64,000 bases of DNA from Roseovarius arcticus (lineage in GTDB: Bacteria > Pseudomonadota > Alphaproteobacteria > Rhodobacterales > Rhodobacteraceae): NCBI RefSeq assembly GCF_006125015.1, contig NZ_SZZN01000001.1, positions 992,001-1,056,000 of the forward strand. Reading direction: 5' to 3'. The notes below the pieces were generated by a model that saw only the letters and a program-made list of their open reading frames with translations, searched no databases and was not told where the DNA came from. The translations under genes and the position numbers were made by a program. Shown here piece after piece: positions 37,234 to 46,077 of the stretch. How positions within the stretch are numbered: the first letter of the stretch is position 1; each line of letters begins with the position of its first letter.

Positions 37234-37380
37234 CGTTGCCATTGAGGATGCCTCCGGCGGGGATATTTTACGGCAAGAAGATGCGGGCAACGGCCCGTCC
37301 TTCAGATCGGTTCCGATACCCAGATCACACCGCTGGCCAAGCAGCGTGCGCTGTGCGGTGCACCCTTGCGCGTGGCAACC
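37234..37380 (+). ncRNA. structured intergenic stretch, possible small RNA
   Basis: An outer pair CGTTGCCA (37234-37241) / TGGCAAC (37373-37379) encloses hairpins CGGGC-AACG-GCCCG (37283-37296), ATCGG-TT-CCGAT and CACCGC...CAGCG-TG-CGCTG-T-GCGGTG. Its position next to the cyclo-ligase gene is where 6S RNA is often found. I could not match the 6S consensus (open central bubble with a long rod), so the identity is open. GC-rich DNA folds easily by chance. Confidence 0.3.
37246..37269 (+). repeat. Rhodobacterales CCTCCGGCGGGGATATTTT-type element
   Basis: GATGCCTCCGGCGGGGATAT followed by TTTA matches, from memory, a short element found very often at gene ends in Rhodobacterales genomes, usually followed by a purine-rich stretch such as CAAGAAGATG as here. 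It may act as a terminator-like signal for the cyclo-ligase transcript. I see no second copy in the window. Confidence 0.55.
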
Positions 37381-37401
37381 TCGCGCCCTAAACCTCACGC
37401 T

Positions 37402-38214
37402 ATGAAGCTACTTTTCTTGGGCGATGTAATGGGGCGCGGTGGGCGCCGGGCGATTGCGGAAACGCTGCCGCGGCTGCGTGCCGATTGGGGCCTCGATTTC
37501 GTCGTGGTTAACGGCGAGAATGCGACCGGCGGCATGGGCCTGAGCGGGGAACACGCACGCGGCATTCTCGACGCGGGCGCCGATTGCGTCACTCTGGGCG
37601 ATCACGCGTTCGATCAAAAGGACATGCTGCGCGCGATTGAGGGCGAGCCGCGCATCATCCGCCCGCTAAACTTTGCCAAGGGCGCGCCGGGCCGGGGCCA
37701 CCGTGTTTTCACCGATGCGCGCGGGCGCAAGGTGCTGGTGACGCAAGTGCTGGGGCAGGTGTTCATGAAGCGGCCGTTTGATGATCCGTTCTCGGCGCTT
37801 GATACCGTTTTGCGCGCTCATGTTCTGGGCGGGGCCGTGCAGGCCGCCATCGTTGACATTCACTGCGAGGCGACAAGCGAGAAGATGGGCGTCGGCCATT
37901 TTTGCGACGGGCGCGCGTCTCTAGTTGTTGGCACGCACACACATATCCCGACTGCCGATGCCCAGGTATTGCCGCGCGGCACCGCCTACCTCAGTGACGC
38001 GGGAATGTGCGGCGATTACAATAGCGTTATCGGCATGGAAAAGGACGAGCCTTTGCGCCGCTTCGTCACGGGAATGCCCAAAGGCCGCTTCGCACCCGCG
38101 ATGGCCGAAGTCACGCTATCGGGCGTCTATATTGAGACCGACGATCGCACTGGCCGCGCCACCCGCATCGAGATGGTCCGCCAAGGAGGGCGCCTGGCGC
38201 AGGCAGGGCCATGA
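37402..38214 (+). CDS. ymdB: YmdB-family metallophosphoesterase
   Basis: A 270-residue phosphoesterase of the TIGR00282/YmdB family (2',3'-cyclic-nucleotide phosphodiesterase in Bacillus). Metal ligands are in LFLGDVMGRGGR (N-terminus), VVNGENATGGMG, GDHAFDQKDM and GTHTHIPTADAQVLPRGTAYLSDAGMCG. I start at MKLLFLGDVM; the upstream in-frame GTG/ATG lies in the structured intergenic stretch. Overlap with the next start is four bases (ATGA). Confidence 0.93.
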   Translation: MKLLFLGDVMGRGGRRAIAETLPRLRADWGLDFVVVNGENATGGMGLSGEHARGILDAGADCVTLGDHAFDQKDMLRAIEGEPRIIRPLNFAKGAPGRGHRVFTDARGRKVLVTQVLGQVFMKRPFDDPFSALDTVLRAHVLGGAVQAAIVDIHCEATSEKMGVGHFCDGRASLVVGTHTHIPTADAQVLPRGTAYLSDAGMCGDYNSVIGMEKDEPLRRFVTGMPKGRFAPAMAEVTLSGVYIETDDRTGRATRIEMVRQGGRLAQAGP

Positions 38215-39146
38215 GCGCGCGCGATCTGGGCCCCTACGCGGTCCTGTTGGTGATGGGAATGGGCTGGGGCCTGAGCGTGCCACTGGCCAAGATCGCGGTC
38301 AGCACCGGCCACCAGCCATTGGGCCTAATTTTCTGGCAAGAGGTCGTGATCGTTGCCCTTTTGGGCGCAATCTGCGCCGTGCGCCGTAGGCGGCTGGAGC
38401 TGGGCACACAGTACTGGCGGCTCTATGCGGTTATCGCGCTGTGCGGTGCGGTGTTGCCCGACATATTCTTTTATCTTGCGGCAGCCAGACTGCCGGGCGG
38501 AATAATGGCGATCATCATCTCCAGTGTGCCGCTCTTTTCGTTGCCCATTGCGCTGGCGCTGGGGAACGAGACGTTTGCATGGCGCCGCGTGCTGGGCCTC
38601 AGCTTTGGGATTGCGGGCATATTGCTGTTAATTGGTCCCGATGCCAGCCTGCCTGAGCGGGCCATGGCCGCGTTTATACCCGTCGCCCTGATGGCGCCGC
38701 TGCTATACGCAACCGAGGGTAATCTAGTGGCGAAATGGGGCACCCAAGGGCTAGATCCGATGCAGGCCATTCTGGGCGCGGCGCTGCTGGGCATGGCCAT
38801 TACGTTGCCACTGGCGGTAGTTACGGGCCAGTGGATTAATCCTATGGACAGCTTTGGCGCGGCTGAGGGGGCACTGGTCGCGTCGGCAGCGATCCACGGG
38901 CTGGTCTATGCCGTCTATGTCTGGCTGGTCGGCCGGGCAGGGTCGGTGTTCGCCGCGCAGACCAGTTATCTGGTCACCGGCTGCGGCGTCCTATGGTCGA
39001 TGCTACTGCTACACGAGCGATACGCCGTCTGGGTCTGGGTCGCACTGGGAATCATGATGATCGGCATCGCCATGGTTCAACCCCGACGGTCGGCGTCTCA
39101 GCTTGCGCCGGTGCAACCCATCGGCGACGATAGCCTGAACTCATAG
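38211..39146 (+). CDS. EamA/DMT-family permease
   Basis: A 311-residue inner-membrane protein with ten predicted helices in two EamA halves. It starts MSARDLGPYAVLLVMGMGWG and has GIAGILLLIGPDASLP at the end of the first half. Its four-base overlap with the phosphoesterase gene suggests co-transcription. The C-terminus is a short hydrophilic tail. Substrate unknown. Confidence 0.85.
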   Translation: MSARDLGPYAVLLVMGMGWGLSVPLAKIAVSTGHQPLGLIFWQEVVIVALLGAICAVRRRRLELGTQYWRLYAVIALCGAVLPDIFFYLAAARLPGGIMAIIISSVPLFSLPIALALGNETFAWRRVLGLSFGIAGILLLIGPDASLPERAMAAFIPVALMAPLLYATEGNLVAKWGTQGLDPMQAILGAALLGMAITLPLAVVTGQWINPMDSFGAAEGALVASAAIHGLVYAVYVWLVGRAGSVFAAQTSYLVTGCGVLWSMLLLHERYAVWVWVALGIMMIGIAMVQPRRSASQLAPVQPIGDDSLNS

Positions 39147-39161
39147 AAAGCAGGTCCATAC

Positions 39162-40943
39162 GTGATCGCATATCTCGATCTATCACAGTCTGCGCAGGCG
39201 GCGATGACGCTGGGCGTTGTCGGGGTGATGTTCTTTTTCTTCATCCGCGAGGTGTATCCGACCGAGGTGGTGGCCCTGGCGGGGGCCGCCGCGATGCTGG
39301 CGCTGGGCCTTTTGCCCTATGATGCCGCGCTAAACGTGCTGTCGAACCCGGCGCCGTGGACCATTGCGGTGATGTTCATCATCATGGGCGCGCTGGTGCG
39401 CACCGGCGCGTTAGAGGCGTTTACGTCGCTCGCCGATCGCCACGCGCGCACCAATCCGAAGCTGGCTGTAGGTATGATGCTGGGGCTTGTCATCTTTGGC
39501 TCTGCCGTGATGAACAACACGCCGGTGGTGGTCGTTATGATCCCCGTTTTTGTTCAACTTGCGCGCACGATGAAGATCTCGGCCTCGCGCCTGCTGATCC
39601 CGCTCAGCTATGCTGCGATCCTCGGGGGTACGTTGACGCTGATCGGAACCTCGACGAACCTGCTGGTCGACGGTGTGGCCCGCGCGCAAGGATTAGAGCC
39701 GTTCGGCATATTCGAGATCACACCGCTGGCTGCTGTGCTGGTGGTTTGGGGCATGTTCTACCTGCGCTTCATCGGGCCAATGCTCTTGCCGCACCGCGAC
39801 AGCATGGCTGACATGCTGTCCGACCGCAGCCGGATGAAATTCTTTACGGAGGCCGTAATTCCCCCCGAAAGCAACCTGATCGGGCGCGAGGTTTCGGGCG
39901 TGCAACTGTTCAAGCGTGAGGGTGTGCGCCTGATCGACGTGGTGCGGGGCGATCAATCGCTGCGCCGCGATTTGTCGGGTGTCACGCTAGAGGTGGGTGA
40001 TCTGATCGTTTTGCGCACGCAGATGACAGAACTGTTGAGCCTGCAAAATGACAAAAGTTTGCGCCGCGTCGATCAGCTTTCGGCTGTTGAGACCTCGACC
40101 GTTGAGGTGCTGATCACGCCGGGTTGCAAAATGGTGGGACGCTCGCTGGGCTCGCTACGCCTGCGGCGGCGTTACGGTGTCTATCCGCTGGCAGTGCACC
40201 GTCGAAATCAGAATATCGGCAGGCAGCTCGACAGCCTGATCGTCAAGATTGGCGACACATTGCTACTGGAAGGCGCACCCGAGGATATTAAGCGCTTAGC
40301 CTCGGAAATGGATATGGTCGATGTCTCGCAGCCGTCGGCGCGCGCGTATCGGCGGGGCCATGCGCCCCTCGCCATCGCCGCGCTGATCGCCATCGTCGCG
40401 CTGGCCGGGTTGGGCGTGGCGCCCATTCTTGCGCTGGCGGTTGTGGCGGTCGCCGCAGTCCTGCTCGCGCGCTGCATCGACGCGGATGAGGCGTTCTCCT
40501 TTGTTGACGGACGGCTGCTGGCGCTGATTTTCTCCATGCTGGCCATCGGTGCGGCGTTGGAGGAAAGCGGCGCGGTCGCGTTGATTGTGGGCGCCGTCGC
40601 GCCGTCGCTGTTACTGCTACCGGGTGTTCTTGTGATATATTCGGTCTATCTGCTTACCTCCGTGCTGACCGAGATGATCAGCAATAATGCGGTTGCCGTC
40701 GTCGTTACGCCAATTGCCATCGGGCTGGGGACTGCCATGGGGATCGATCCGCGCCCTCTGGTCGTGGCGGTCATGGTCGCTGCCAGCGCTAGCTTTGCCA
40801 CGCCCATCGGGTACCAGACCAACACGCTGGTCTACGGCCCTGGCGGCTATCGATTTACCGATTTTTTACGCATCGGCGTGCCCCTGAACCTGAGCGTTGG
40901 GCTGCTGGCATCCGCGATTATTCCGCTTATCTGGCCGCTGTAG
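39162..40943 (+). CDS. SLC13-type permease with two RCK_C domains
   Basis: A 593-residue anion or metabolite transporter of the SLC13/ArsB-NhaD superfamily. About six transmembrane helices are followed by a central soluble region (about 220-400) containing two TrkA-C (RCK_C) modules, each beginning with a segment like SNLIGREVSGVQL or CKMVGRSLGSLRL. More helices come after. SxxNNTPVVVVMIPV (about 115-130) and ISNNAVAVVVTPIAIG (about 505-520) are the paired substrate-site motifs. The GTG start follows the EamA gene by 15 bases. A sulfate, dicarboxylate or silicate-type anion is possible. Confidence 0.87.
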   Translation: MIAYLDLSQSAQAAMTLGVVGVMFFFFIREVYPTEVVALAGAAAMLALGLLPYDAALNVLSNPAPWTIAVMFIIMGALVRTGALEAFTSLADRHARTNPKLAVGMMLGLVIFGSAVMNNTPVVVVMIPVFVQLARTMKISASRLLIPLSYAAILGGTLTLIGTSTNLLVDGVARAQGLEPFGIFEITPLAAVLVVWGMFYLRFIGPMLLPHRDSMADMLSDRSRMKFFTEAVIPPESNLIGREVSGVQLFKREGVRLIDVVRGDQSLRRDLSGVTLEVGDLIVLRTQMTELLSLQNDKSLRRVDQLSAVETSTVEVLITPGCKMVGRSLGSLRLRRRYGVYPLAVHRRNQNIGRQLDSLIVKIGDTLLLEGAPEDIKRLASEMDMVDVSQPSARAYRRGHAPLAIAALIAIVALAGLGVAPILALAVVAVAAVLLARCIDADEAFSFVDGRLLALIFSMLAIGAALEESGAVALIVGAVAPSLLLLPGVLVIYSVYLLTSVLTEMISNNAVAVVVTPIAIGLGTAMGIDPRPLVVAVMVAASASFATPIGYQTNTLVYGPGGYRFTDFLRIGVPLNLSVGLLASAIIPLIWPL

Positions 40944-40971
40944 AGGGCGGCGAGGCGCCTCTAAGCCCGGC

Positions 40972-41000
40972 TTGCGCGTATCACCGCGCCTGCATTATAG
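40972..41000 (+). promoter_or_regulatory. candidate promoter of yebC
   Basis: TTGCGC and TTATAG are separated by 17 bases. A transcript from here would start about 30 bases before the yebC ATG, leaving room for the AAGGAG site seen just before the start. Confidence 0.45.
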
Positions 41001-41037
41001 AGACGCCAAACAAACGTGATAGATTTAAGGAGCCTTT

Positions 41038-41778
41038 ATGGCCGGCCACTCCAAATGGGCAAATATTCAGCATCGCAAGGGGCGGCAAGACGCTGTGCGC
41101 GCCAAGCTATTCTCGAAGCTGAGTAAGGAAATCACCGTCGCTGCAAAGATGGGCGACCCCGATCCCGAAAAAAACCCACGTTTGCGCATGGCCGTCAAAG
41201 AGGCCAAGACGCAATCGGTGCCCAAGGATGTGATCGACCGCGCGATCAAAAAATCCCAGATCGGCGATAGCGAGGATTACGAGGAAATTCGCTATGAGGG
41301 CTATGGCCCCAACGGCGTCGCCGTCATTGTTGAGGCGATGACCGATAATCGCAATCGCACCGCCAGCACGGTGCGCAGCACCTTCGCCAAGAATGGCGGA
41401 AATCTGGGCGAGACGGGCAGCGTCGGCTTCATGTTCGAGCGTAAGGGCGAGGTGGTTTATCCTGCCGATGTTGGCGATGCCGATACCGTCATGATGGCCG
41501 CGATTGAGGCAGGCGCCGAGGATGTTGAATCGGGCGAGGACGGGCATACCGTCTGGTGCGCCGATACCGACCTCAATGAGGTATCGACCGCACTGGAGGC
41601 AGAGTTGGGAGAGAGCGAGGCGACACGTCTCGCATTTCGGCCAGTGACGACGACCGAAATGGATCTGGAGGCGATGCAGAAGCTGATGAAGCTGATTGAT
41701 GCCCTGGAGGATGACGATGACGTGCAGCGCGTCACGACCAACTTCGAGGCGTCCGACGAGGTGATGGAACAGCTCTAG
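41038..41778 (+). CDS. yebC: YebC/PmpR family protein
   Basis: A 246-residue protein of the YebC/TACO1 family, which promotes translation through difficult (for example proline-rich) stretches and was earlier described as a transcription regulator. The N-terminus [23 protein letters not shown] and the three-domain length are diagnostic. AAGGAG is well placed. It is not next to ruvC here. Confidence 0.95.
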   Translation: MAGHSKWANIQHRKGRQDAVRAKLFSKLSKEITVAAKMGDPDPEKNPRLRMAVKEAKTQSVPKDVIDRAIKKSQIGDSEDYEEIRYEGYGPNGVAVIVEAMTDNRNRTASTVRSTFAKNGGNLGETGSVGFMFERKGEVVYPADVGDADTVMMAAIEAGAEDVESGEDGHTVWCADTDLNEVSTALEAELGESEATRLAFRPVTTTEMDLEAMQKLMKLIDALEDDDDVQRVTTNFEASDEVMEQL

Positions 41779-41828
41779 GCCCATCTCGGCGGGCGCGAAG
41801 TGAGGCAATATGCGCTTCAATGACAGGC

Positions 41829-41856
41829 TTGCCTGATGGCGCGCGCGATATATAGT
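41829..41856 (+). promoter_or_regulatory. candidate promoter of the HNH gene
   Basis: TTGCCT is followed by 16 bases and TATAGT, about 45 bases before the HNH ATG. The hexamers are AT-rich islands in a very GC-rich gap. Confidence 0.45.
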
Positions 41857-41899
41857 CACCCCTGCGACGTATCTGTGCAGGCGGGGCCGGCCAACGATC

Positions 41900-42484
41900 A
41901 TGCAAGGCGATTTCAGGACAAACTTTGTGCACGCGCCGGGTGGGCTGCGGCATCACCCGGCGCTGGTATTGAACGCGGATTACCGCCCGCTTAGCTACTA
42001 TCCCCTATCGCTTTGGTCGTGGCAGGATGCGATCAAGGCAGTATGGCTCGACCGGGTGGATATCGTGGCCGAGTACGACCAGATGGTTCATTCGCCCAGC
42101 ACGCAAATACGGATCCCGTCGGTTATCGTCCTCAAAGATTTCGTAAAACCGCAGAAGCGCGTGGCATTCACGCGCTTCAATCTTTTTCTCAGAGACGAGT
42201 TTCGGTGTCAGTATTGCGGGGCGCGGGGGGATCTGACCTTTGACCACGTCGTCCCGCGCGCCAGCGGTGGACGTAGCAGTTGGCTGAACGTGGTCGCCGC
42301 CTGCGCGCGGTGCAACCTGTCCAAGGCCGCCAAAAGCCTGTCGCGGTCCGGTATGACCCTGCGCAGGCCGCCCCGCGTGCCCGGCGCGGAGGAATTGCGC
42401 AATTTAGGCCGCAAATTTCCACCCGGCCACCTGCATGATAGCTGGCTCGACTTCCTTTATTGGGACGCCGAGCTGGAGGCGTAA
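41900..42484 (+). CDS. HNH endonuclease
   Basis: A 194-residue protein with a C-terminal HNH domain: CQYCG, then LTFDHVVPRASGGRSSWLNVVAAC and CNLSK, giving the zinc Cys4 site and the His-Asn catalytic pair. The N-terminal half (VLNADYRPLSYYPLSLWSWQDAIKAVW) is the conserved HNH_5-type module found as a stand-alone house gene in most alphaproteobacteria. It is not linked to restriction or phage genes here, and its role is unknown. Confidence 0.9.
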   Translation: MQGDFRTNFVHAPGGLRHHPALVLNADYRPLSYYPLSLWSWQDAIKAVWLDRVDIVAEYDQMVHSPSTQIRIPSVIVLKDFVKPQKRVAFTRFNLFLRDEFRCQYCGARGDLTFDHVVPRASGGRSSWLNVVAACARCNLSKAAKSLSRSGMTLRRPPRVPGAEELRNLGRKFPPGHLHDSWLDFLYWDAELEA

Positions 42485-42507
42485 GCGCTGCGCCACGGCC
42501 TCGCCGC

Positions 42508-42861
42508 TTAGCTACAGATGCGCGCCGCCTGATTGCCGTAGTCGGAATAGGCCTTCCAAAACCGCTCGTCTCCGGCACTGCTGGATTGGCGCGTATCCTG
42601 CGCAGCCTGCGGGTCATTATAGAATTTGGCAGCGCGCCGCTGGTCGCCGTTCGATAGGGACTGATTTGCGACAGCCTGAATGCATCCGCAGAGCTGGGAC
42701 GAGCGCGCTTTGCGATCGGACGCAAGGCAGGCGTTCTTAAGCGGGCCGCTGGCGTTTGGGACGTAGACCGGCGCGGGGCCTCGCCCCGACTTTTCAAAGC
42801 GGTTGGAGCCGCCGCAGCCCGCAAGGACCAGCACCATACCAACGATCAGAGTATTCTTCAT
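42508..42861 (-). CDS. small lipoprotein
   Basis: A 117-residue lipoprotein with a short signal and LAGCGG lipobox (Cys about 16). The mature part includes four further Cys (CLASDRK...QLCGCIQAV and the C-terminal RICS) that could form two disulfides. The helical C-terminal half contains [17 protein letters not shown]. Similar Arg/Lys-rich Cys-paired lipoproteins occur in Rhodobacterales; no function is known. A longer frame upstream lacks the signal at its end and is rejected. Confidence 0.72.
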   Translation of the reverse strand: MKNTLIVGMVLVLAGCGGSNRFEKSGRGPAPVYVPNASGPLKNACLASDRKARSSQLCGCIQAVANQSLSNGDQRRAAKFYNDPQAAQDTRQSSSAGDERFWKAYSDYGNQAARICS

Positions 42862-43050
42862 TCGATTTGCCTCATAGCTTGCCGTATTTCTGCACGATGG
42901 CCCGGTTTCAAATGCCCGGTTTCTTTTACATTCCCGCATCTTTGCCCGATCTACACGCGTTTTTCAATTCGGAAGATAGGGCAATTTATGCTGGCGGCGA
43001 GGCGTGGGTGCGCACGTGCGCACACTTGGCGCAGAGGGCACCGATCCAAC

Positions 43051-43087
43051 TTGACCAAGACCGCAAAGCCATACATATCCCATTGCA
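43051..43087 (+). promoter_or_regulatory. candidate promoter at the lepA start, possibly leaderless
   Basis: TTGACC is followed by 17 bases and CATATC ending at 43079. Transcription would begin at or within a few bases of the lepA ATG. No Shine-Dalgarno sequence is visible before that ATG (CATACATATCCCATTGCATG). A perfect 16-base palindrome GTGCGCACGTGCGCAC lies upstream at 43008-43023. Confidence 0.35.
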
Positions 43088-44886
43088 TGACAGACCTTGC
43101 ACATATCCGGAATTTTTCGATCGTGGCGCATATCGACCACGGCAAATCCACGCTCGCGGATCGCCTGATTCAGCAGACGAACACGGTTGCCGAGCGCGAT
43201 ATGAAGGAGCAAATGCTGGACAGCATGGATATCGAGCGCGAGCGCGGTATCACAATCAAGGCGCAGACCGTCCGCATCAATTATACCGCCAAAAATGGTG
43301 AGGAATATGTTCTTAATTTGATCGACACGCCCGGCCACGTCGACTTTGCCTATGAGGTCAGCCGCTCCATGCGCGCGGTCGAGGGATCACTGTTGGTGGT
43401 GGACAGCACCCAAGGGGTCGAGGCGCAGACGCTGGCAAACGTCTATCACGCAATTGATGCGGGCCACGAGATTGTGCCGGTCCTGAACAAGATCGACCTG
43501 CCTGCAACCGATTGCGACCGCGTGGCCGAGCAGATCGAGGATGTGATCGGCATCGACGCGTCAGGCGCGATCCGCGTCAGCGCCAAGACCGGGCAGGGCA
43601 TTATCGAGACGCTTGAGGCGATCATCACCCATCTGCCCGCGCCAAAGGGCGATGCCAATGCGCCGCTGAAGGCGATGCTGGTCGACAGCTGGTACGACGC
43701 CTATCTGGGCGTGATCGTTCTGGTGCGCATCATGGATGGCGTGATGAAAAAGGGCGACCGCGTGCGCATGATGCAGAACGGTTCCGTCCACCAGATCGAG
43801 CGGATCGGCGTATTCCGCCCCGCGATGACCGTGGTGGACAAGCTGGAGCCGGGCGAGATCGGATTTATCACCGCGTCGATCAAACAGGTCCGCGATACCA
43901 AAGTCGGCGACACGATTACGCTGGACAAGGCGCCTTGCGCAACCGCGCTGCCGGGCTTTAAGCCGTCGGTGCCAGTGGTGTTCTGTGGCCTCTTCCCAGT
44001 CGATTCGTCTGAATTCGAAGACCTGCGCGACGCTATTGAGAAACTGGCCCTGAACGATGCGTCGTTTACCTACGAGATGGAGACATCAGCGGCGCTGGGC
44101 TTTGGCTTTCGCTGCGGGTTCCTTGGGCTGCTCCACCTTGAGGTGATCCGCGACCGGATCGAGCGTGAGTATAACATCGAGCTGATCACGACTGCGCCTT
44201 CGGTCATCTACAACGTATTTATGCGGGATGGCTCAGAGATCCCGCTGCACAATCCGGCGGACATGCCGGATATGTCGACGGTCGATCATATCGAGGAGCC
44301 GCGCATCAAGGCGACGATTCTGGTGCCAGACGAGTATCTGGGCGACGTGCTAAAGCTGTGCCAAGACCGCCGCGGTATTCAGATGGATCTGACCTATGCG
44401 GGCTCACGGGCGCTGGTGGTCTATGACTTGCCGTTGAACGAAGTGGTGTTTGATTTCTATGATCGTCTGAAATCGGTGACCAAAGGATATGCCAGTTTTG
44501 ACTATCAGATACTGGGATATCGCACTGATAATCTGGTCAAGATGTCGATTCTGGTGAACGATGAGCCAGTGGATGCGCTGTCGATGATGGTGCACCGCGA
44601 CCGGGCCGACATGCGCGGCCGCGCGATGGTGGAAAAGCTAAAAGACCTGATCCCGCGCCACATGTTCAAAATCCCGATCCAAGCCGCCATCGGCGGCAAA
44701 GTGATCGCGCGAGAAACACTGTCTGCGATGCGCAAAGATGTGACGGCAAAGTGCTATGGCGGCGACGCCACGCGCAAGAAAAAGCTGCTGGAAAAGCAGA
44801 AAGCCGGTAAGAAGAAGATGCGCCAATTCGGCAAGGTAGATATTCCGCAGGAAGCGTTTATCTCCGCGCTTAAGATGGACAACTGA
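43087..44886 (+). CDS. lepA: elongation factor 4 (LepA)
   Basis: A 599-residue ribosomal GTPase. G1 is AHIDHGKST (about 14-22), followed by [19 protein letters not shown] and NKID. The LepA-specific C-terminal domain ends with [26 protein letters not shown]. The start [19 protein letters not shown] fits the family; longer frames upstream add a basic leader. It is monocistronic as far as seen. Confidence 0.97.
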   Translation: MTDLAHIRNFSIVAHIDHGKSTLADRLIQQTNTVAERDMKEQMLDSMDIERERGITIKAQTVRINYTAKNGEEYVLNLIDTPGHVDFAYEVSRSMRAVEGSLLVVDSTQGVEAQTLANVYHAIDAGHEIVPVLNKIDLPATDCDRVAEQIEDVIGIDASGAIRVSAKTGQGIIETLEAIITHLPAPKGDANAPLKAMLVDSWYDAYLGVIVLVRIMDGVMKKGDRVRMMQNGSVHQIERIGVFRPAMTVVDKLEPGEIGFITASIKQVRDTKVGDTITLDKAPCATALPGFKPSVPVVFCGLFPVDSSEFEDLRDAIEKLALNDASFTYEMETSAALGFGFRCGFLGLLHLEVIRDRIEREYNIELITTAPSVIYNVFMRDGSEIPLHNPADMPDMSTVDHIEEPRIKATILVPDEYLGDVLKLCQDRRGIQMDLTYAGSRALVVYDLPLNEVVFDFYDRLKSVTKGYASFDYQILGYRTDNLVKMSILVNDEPVDALSMMVHRDRADMRGRAMVEKLKDLIPRHMFKIPIQAAIGGKVIARETLSAMRKDVTAKCYGGDATRKKKLLEKQKAGKKKMRQFGKVDIPQEAFISALKMDN

Positions 44887-44905
44887 TTTCAGGTACGTCC
44901 GGGTT

Positions 44906-45391
44906 CTACGCGAGGATCATTTCAGACATAGGCGCGCGATGCACAGTTGAGACGGCCCAGTCTTCGGGCCTGCGCACGAGGCCGTGCTTAACCGGATCGA
45001 AGTGACAATAGTCAACATGGCGCTGAAAATCGGCTTCGCTGCGTATGGCGTGTTTCCAGAATTTGCATTGCCAAGTGCCCGTTTGGCCTTTGCGCCACTT
45101 GCTGTCGCGGCGGCCCGGCTTCGCGGGTAGGTGGCTGCAAAAAAGGGCTTCCATTCCCTTCCACGCTAGCGAAATTTCATCGTCGGGGTATGGCACGGTC
45201 CAGACGGCGTGAATGTGATCAGGCAGTACGACCATCGCGTGACAGGTTATTGGATAGTTGTCCAATACTGATGCGTAGGCATCGCGCAGCATGTCGATAC
45301 CATTGGTCAGCGTCTTTGCGCCACGATCCTCAAGGCGGACGGTGAAGAAGTAGGTACCGCCCGGAGCGGATATATGTTGATGTCTGCTCAT
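44906..45391 (-). CDS. RAYT-type transposase (IS200-like Y1)
   Basis: A 161-residue HUH nuclease of the REP-associated tyrosine transposase group. The HUH motif is H59-I-H61 in VVLPDHIHAVW, and the nucleophile is Tyr 128 in HVDYCHFDPVKHGLV. Length is typical. No terminal inverted repeats or target duplication can be recognised, and no REP-like hairpin flanks it clearly, so it looks like a domesticated single-copy gene rather than a mobile IS. It lies between lepA (convergent) and an entericidin-like gene. Confidence 0.88.
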   Translation of the reverse strand: MSRHQHISAPGGTYFFTVRLEDRGAKTLTNGIDMLRDAYASVLDNYPITCHAMVVLPDHIHAVWTVPYPDDEISLAWKGMEALFCSHLPAKPGRRDSKWRKGQTGTWQCKFWKHAIRSEADFQRHVDYCHFDPVKHGLVRRPEDWAVSTVHRAPMSEMILA

Positions 45392-45450
45392 GACTTACTA
45401 TCGCACATCTGGGTTAAACAATGGTTTAGTCGGGCGCGACGTTCGACGTG

Positions 45451-45484
45451 AAAAAGGGACGGCCTAATTGGACCATCCCTTTTT
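45451..45484. terminator. bidirectional intrinsic terminator between the entericidin-like gene and the transposase gene
   Basis: AAAAAGGGA...GG / CC...TCCCTTTTT forms a strong stem with T-runs on both strands. It lies downstream of the leftward entericidin-like gene and upstream of the transposase start. Confidence 0.85.
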
Positions 45485-45507
45485 GCTAATCGTCGCGAAT
45501 TAGCGAA

Positions 45508-45627
45508 TTATTCCGCCTCATCTTCGATTGCGGCGCCAGCCTTTTGGACGTCGCGCCCAAAACCCTCGGTTGTCTCACAAGCGGTGAGGCCAAGGATCAC
45601 CAGAATGGCAAGTGTTGCTTTTAGCAT
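45508..45627 (-). CDS. entericidin A/B-like small lipoprotein
   Basis: A 39-residue lipoprotein, too short for usual ORF listing. Signal MLKATLAILVILGLTAC ends in an LTAC lipobox. The mature part ETTEGFGRDVQKAGAAIEDE matches the entericidin pattern (small amphipathic helix with Gly and Lys/Glu). AGGAG lies seven bases before the ATG. Entericidins are described as a toxin/antidote pair in enterobacteria; in alphaproteobacteria single genes are common and their role is open. A terminator follows. Confidence 0.88.
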   Translation of the reverse strand: MLKATLAILVILGLTACETTEGFGRDVQKAGAAIEDEAE

Positions 45628-46001
45628 TAGTACGCTCCTAGTTGTGTAGTTGTGTTTCTCCTATAACGCCGGATTGCGCGGGTTGGTTCCAATGCAAATG
45701 ACACTAGGGCAGGTGACAGGTGAGCGTCCGACCAAGCCATTCATTAAATCGAATGCGGGCTATGTCCGAACACCGCGCCACTCATTTTTGCAGGGCTGGC
45801 AGCGGCAACGGCTTTGGCGCTGGGGCGGTGTACCGAATCAGGTGCGTGATTGTATTTCCCTTCGGGCCTGCGATGACGGTAGCAGAGCCTTGCCCTGATA
45901 TGAAGTTGCGGGATCATTGATCCACCATAGTCCAAGGCTACCAAGAAGCGCACCCGTCTACGCGGATCAATACCGTTTTGGCGCGCGCGCAGGCCGCCAA
46001 T
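45628..46001. other. gene-poor interval, possible gene remnant on minus strand
   Basis: No gene with a credible start is seen here on either strand. Minus-strand bases 45785-45913 are open for 43 codons and read as a plausible protein end (SGQGSATVIAGPKGNTITHL followed by a Pro/Leu-rich tail) but lack a start codon and follow a stop. This could be the decayed 3' end of a lost gene, or chance. The AT content rises near the start of the entericidin gene, as for its promoter. Confidence 0.3.
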
Positions 46002-46036
46002 AAAAAACCGCCCCAAACCTGTCGGTGGGGCGGCTT
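46002..46036 (-). terminator. intrinsic terminator of the M23-bactofilin unit
   Basis: CCGCCCCA / TGGGGCGG stem with a ten-base loop; on the minus strand it is followed by TTTTTT. It lies 40 bases after the bactofilin stop. Confidence 0.85.
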
Positions 46037-46077
46037 CTCAATTTTCATGGCGCGGAGGCGCCAAACAGTTCAGTCGC

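Noticed and set aside
45392..45450. REP-like hairpin next to the RAYT gene
   Set aside because: CGCGACGTTCGACGTG is partly palindromic, but no repeated copy or tetranucleotide tag could be seen in the window.
45744..46016. 90-codon minus-strand frame near the RAYT gene
   Set aside because: Arg-rich shadow-type translation spanning a terminator hairpin; a different frame there gives a better (but start-less) remnant.
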